Shown here piece after piece: positions 21,592 to 22,789 of a stretch of 22,789 nt of DNA. Positions within the stretch are counted from its first letter, which is position 1. Each line of letters begins with the position of its first letter. The position numbers and the translations under genes were made by a program. Origin of the DNA: Actinomycetospora sp. (GTDB taxonomy: Bacteria > Actinomycetota > Actinomycetes > Mycobacteriales > Pseudonocardiaceae); the NCBI GenBank assembly GCA_025925615.1, contig JAICLN010000012.1:1-22789 (forward strand), given 5' to 3'. The notes under the pieces are model-generated. The model made no database searches, had not been told where the DNA came from, and was given only the letters and a program-made list of their open reading frames with translations.

Positions 21592-22789
21592 GTGGAGTGC
21601 GATCCGACCGGGACGGGGCTCGCCGTGCTCGTGGTGTCCGCCGGAGCGGCGGAGCCCCTCCAGCGCACCCTCGACGGCGTCGCGAAGCACCTGCCGTCGG
21701 CGCGCGTGCTCGTGTGGTGCCAGCCGATCGGTCGCGATCGAGGGGACGACGACCGCGCCGGGCTGGCCGCCGCGCGGCCGGACGTCGACTGGACGTTCGC
21801 GGAGGCCGACGCCGGGCGGGTCGCGGCCCGGAACGCGCTGGCGGCCCGCGCCGACGCCGCGTCCCCGGGCACTCCGGCCGACGTGCTGCTCCTCGAGCCG
21901 GGCGTGGAGCTCCTCGGCCCGCTCACCGCCGCCCGCGCGGCGCTCGCCCGCCCGGGGGTCGCCGCCGTCGCGCCGGTCCCCGAGCCGGACCCGGCCGATC
22001 CCCACCCGTGGGACGCGGTCGTGCGGCGCACCCCCGGGCTGGTGCGCGACCTGGTCGAGGAGGCCGGCGCCGCGGAACGCCTGCGCGGCCGTCCCGCCGG
22101 CGGGCGGCTCGCGGCCCCGCCCGGGGACGGCCCGCTCGACGGTGTGCTCGTCGGCGGCTGCCTGCTCCTGTCCGGCGCCGCCCGCGCGGCACTCGGCGGC
22201 TTCGACGAGGACTTCTTCGACCGCGGCGAGGACCTCGCCTGGCAGCGGGCGGCCCGCGCGGCCGGGTGGACCCTGCACCTCGTCGCCGACCCCGACGACC
22301 GCGCCCATCCGGGTGACGGGGCCGGCCAGGTCCGGATCCCCGGCACGGCCTCGGCCCCGAGCAACCCGGACCGGGTCCGCCGCGAGACCGAGCTCGAGCG
22401 GGCGGCGCGGGTGATCCTGCTCGGCAACGCCGGGCACCGGGGCGCGGGCACGGCCTACGCCGCCGGCACCCGCCTGCTCGACCACCTGCTCCCGGCCGCC
22501 CGGGCCGGCCGCCGCCGTCGCACCGCACGGATCACCGAGCGGGTGGCGGGCCTGCCCGCCGTCGTCATCACCTCGAACAACCTGGTCCTCGGCGGCGCCG
22601 AGCGGCAGCGCATCCTGCTGGCCAACGAGCTCGTCGCCCGCGGCCACGCGGTGACGGTGGTGTGCCTCAAGGAGCTGGGTCGCTACGTCACCGAGCTCGA
22701 CCCGCGGGTGCGCCTCGCGCTGCAGCCGTTCTGGCTGCCGGTGGTGGACGCCGCGGACCTGCCCGGTGACGACGCCGTCGTGGTCGGCG
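21592..22789 (+). CDS. GT2-GT4 fusion glycosyltransferase (C-terminus cut by window edge)
   Basis: The frame is open from GTG 21592 to the right edge (399 codons, no stop). The N-terminal 260 or so residues look like a GT-A/GT2 domain: Rossmann-like start GLAVLVVSAGAAEPLQRTLDGV, and the acceptor block VLVGGCLLLSGAARAALGGFDEDFFDRGEDLAWQRAARAAGW (about 184-225) with the GG-FDE..F...ED pattern. This GT2 domain lacks an obvious DxD in the usual place, so it may be degenerate. After a helical linker, a second domain begins: VVITSNNLVLGGAERQRILLANELVARGHAVTVVCL (about 324-359) is the start of a GT4/GT-B glycosyltransferase, with GGAERQ typical of that family. GGGAGG (21581-21586) precedes the start by five bases. 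It probably builds a wall or capsular polysaccharide, together with the divergent ATP-grasp gene. Confidence 0.85.
   Translation, partial: MECDPTGTGLAVLVVSAGAAEPLQRTLDGVAKHLPSARVLVWCQPIGRDRGDDDRAGLAAARPDVDWTFAEADAGRVAARNALAARADAASPGTPADVLLLEPGVELLGPLTAARAALARPGVAAVAPVPEPDPADPHPWDAVVRRTPGLVRDLVEEAGAAERLRGRPAGGRLAAPPGDGPLDGVLVGGCLLLSGAARAALGGFDEDFFDRGEDLAWQRAARAAGWTLHLVADPDDRAHPGDGAGQVRIPGTASAPSNPDRVRRETELERAARVILLGNAGHRGAGTAYAAGTRLLDHLLPAARAGRRRRTARITERVAGLPAVVITSNNLVLGGAERQRILLANELVARGHAVTVVCLKELGRYVTELDPRVRLALQPFWLPVVDAADLPGDDAVVVG

Noticed and set aside
21439..22647. N-terminal extension of the ATP-grasp frame to give an 827-residue protein
   Set aside because: The extension runs antisense through the glycosyltransferase gene and has shadow-like composition; GTG 21438 has a good ribosome binding site and begins just before the domain.

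Overview
The window is very GC-rich, uses many GTG starts (plus one likely TTG), and is densely packed. It carries an EmbC-family arabinosyltransferase, an actinobacterial septum-formation protein, SCO6745-family and DUF3817 proteins, and an IdeR/DtxR iron box. Together these point to a high-GC actinobacterium with an arabinan-containing wall, most likely a member of the Pseudonocardiales (Pseudonocardia/Actinomycetospora-like). The genus is inference; the sequence does not prove it. I saw no tRNA, rRNA, CRISPR array, transposase or prophage gene. Every intergenic gap is shorter than 300 bases.

Left part (1-7365). A ferric-reductase/NOX-type membrane flavoprotein is cut by the left edge. It is divergent from a UbiE-like methyltransferase, which converges on a Rieske non-heme iron oxygenase with a DUF5914-type C-terminus. 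Next come a stand-alone arginine deiminase (arcA) and a CPBP-family intramembrane protease on the minus strand. A plus-strand pair of small membrane proteins follows (one unknown, one DUF3817), then a minus-strand DUF2470 gene with a near-consensus IdeR/DtxR box over its putative -10.

Middle part (7490-11695). An uncharacterised conserved protein abuts pheA (prephenate dehydratase), followed by a histidine phosphatase. Converging on these are a small HExxH metallopeptidase and a septum-formation-family membrane protein. From memory, the order DUF2470 / pheA / phosphatase / metallopeptidase / septum-formation protein matches the Mycobacterium tuberculosis block around Rv3839-Rv3835, with the 7490-8455 gene as an extra member here. 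The convergent stop codons sit in the two arms of one perfect hairpin.

Right-middle part (11779-15285). This is the most interesting block: a YgiB/YjfM-like (DUF1190-type) membrane protein, a YgiC/YjfC-like glutathionylspermidine-synthase-family ATP-grasp ligase, an SCO6745-family protein whose start overlaps the ligase stop, and a DUF350 (YjfL-like) membrane protein. It looks like an actinobacterial version of the poorly understood E. coli ygiBC / yjfLMC systems.

Right part (15365-22789). It holds an EmbC-type arabinosyltransferase, a two-dinucleotide-site flavoprotein monooxygenase-like enzyme, a pair of 55-base inverted-repeat elements, an ATP-grasp ligase, and a divergent GT2-GT4 fusion glycosyltransferase that runs off the right edge. 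This end looks devoted to cell-wall and surface-polysaccharide assembly.

Several genes have a TANNNT -10 hexamer 6-9 bases before the start codon and no convincing ribosome binding site, the signature of leaderless transcripts.
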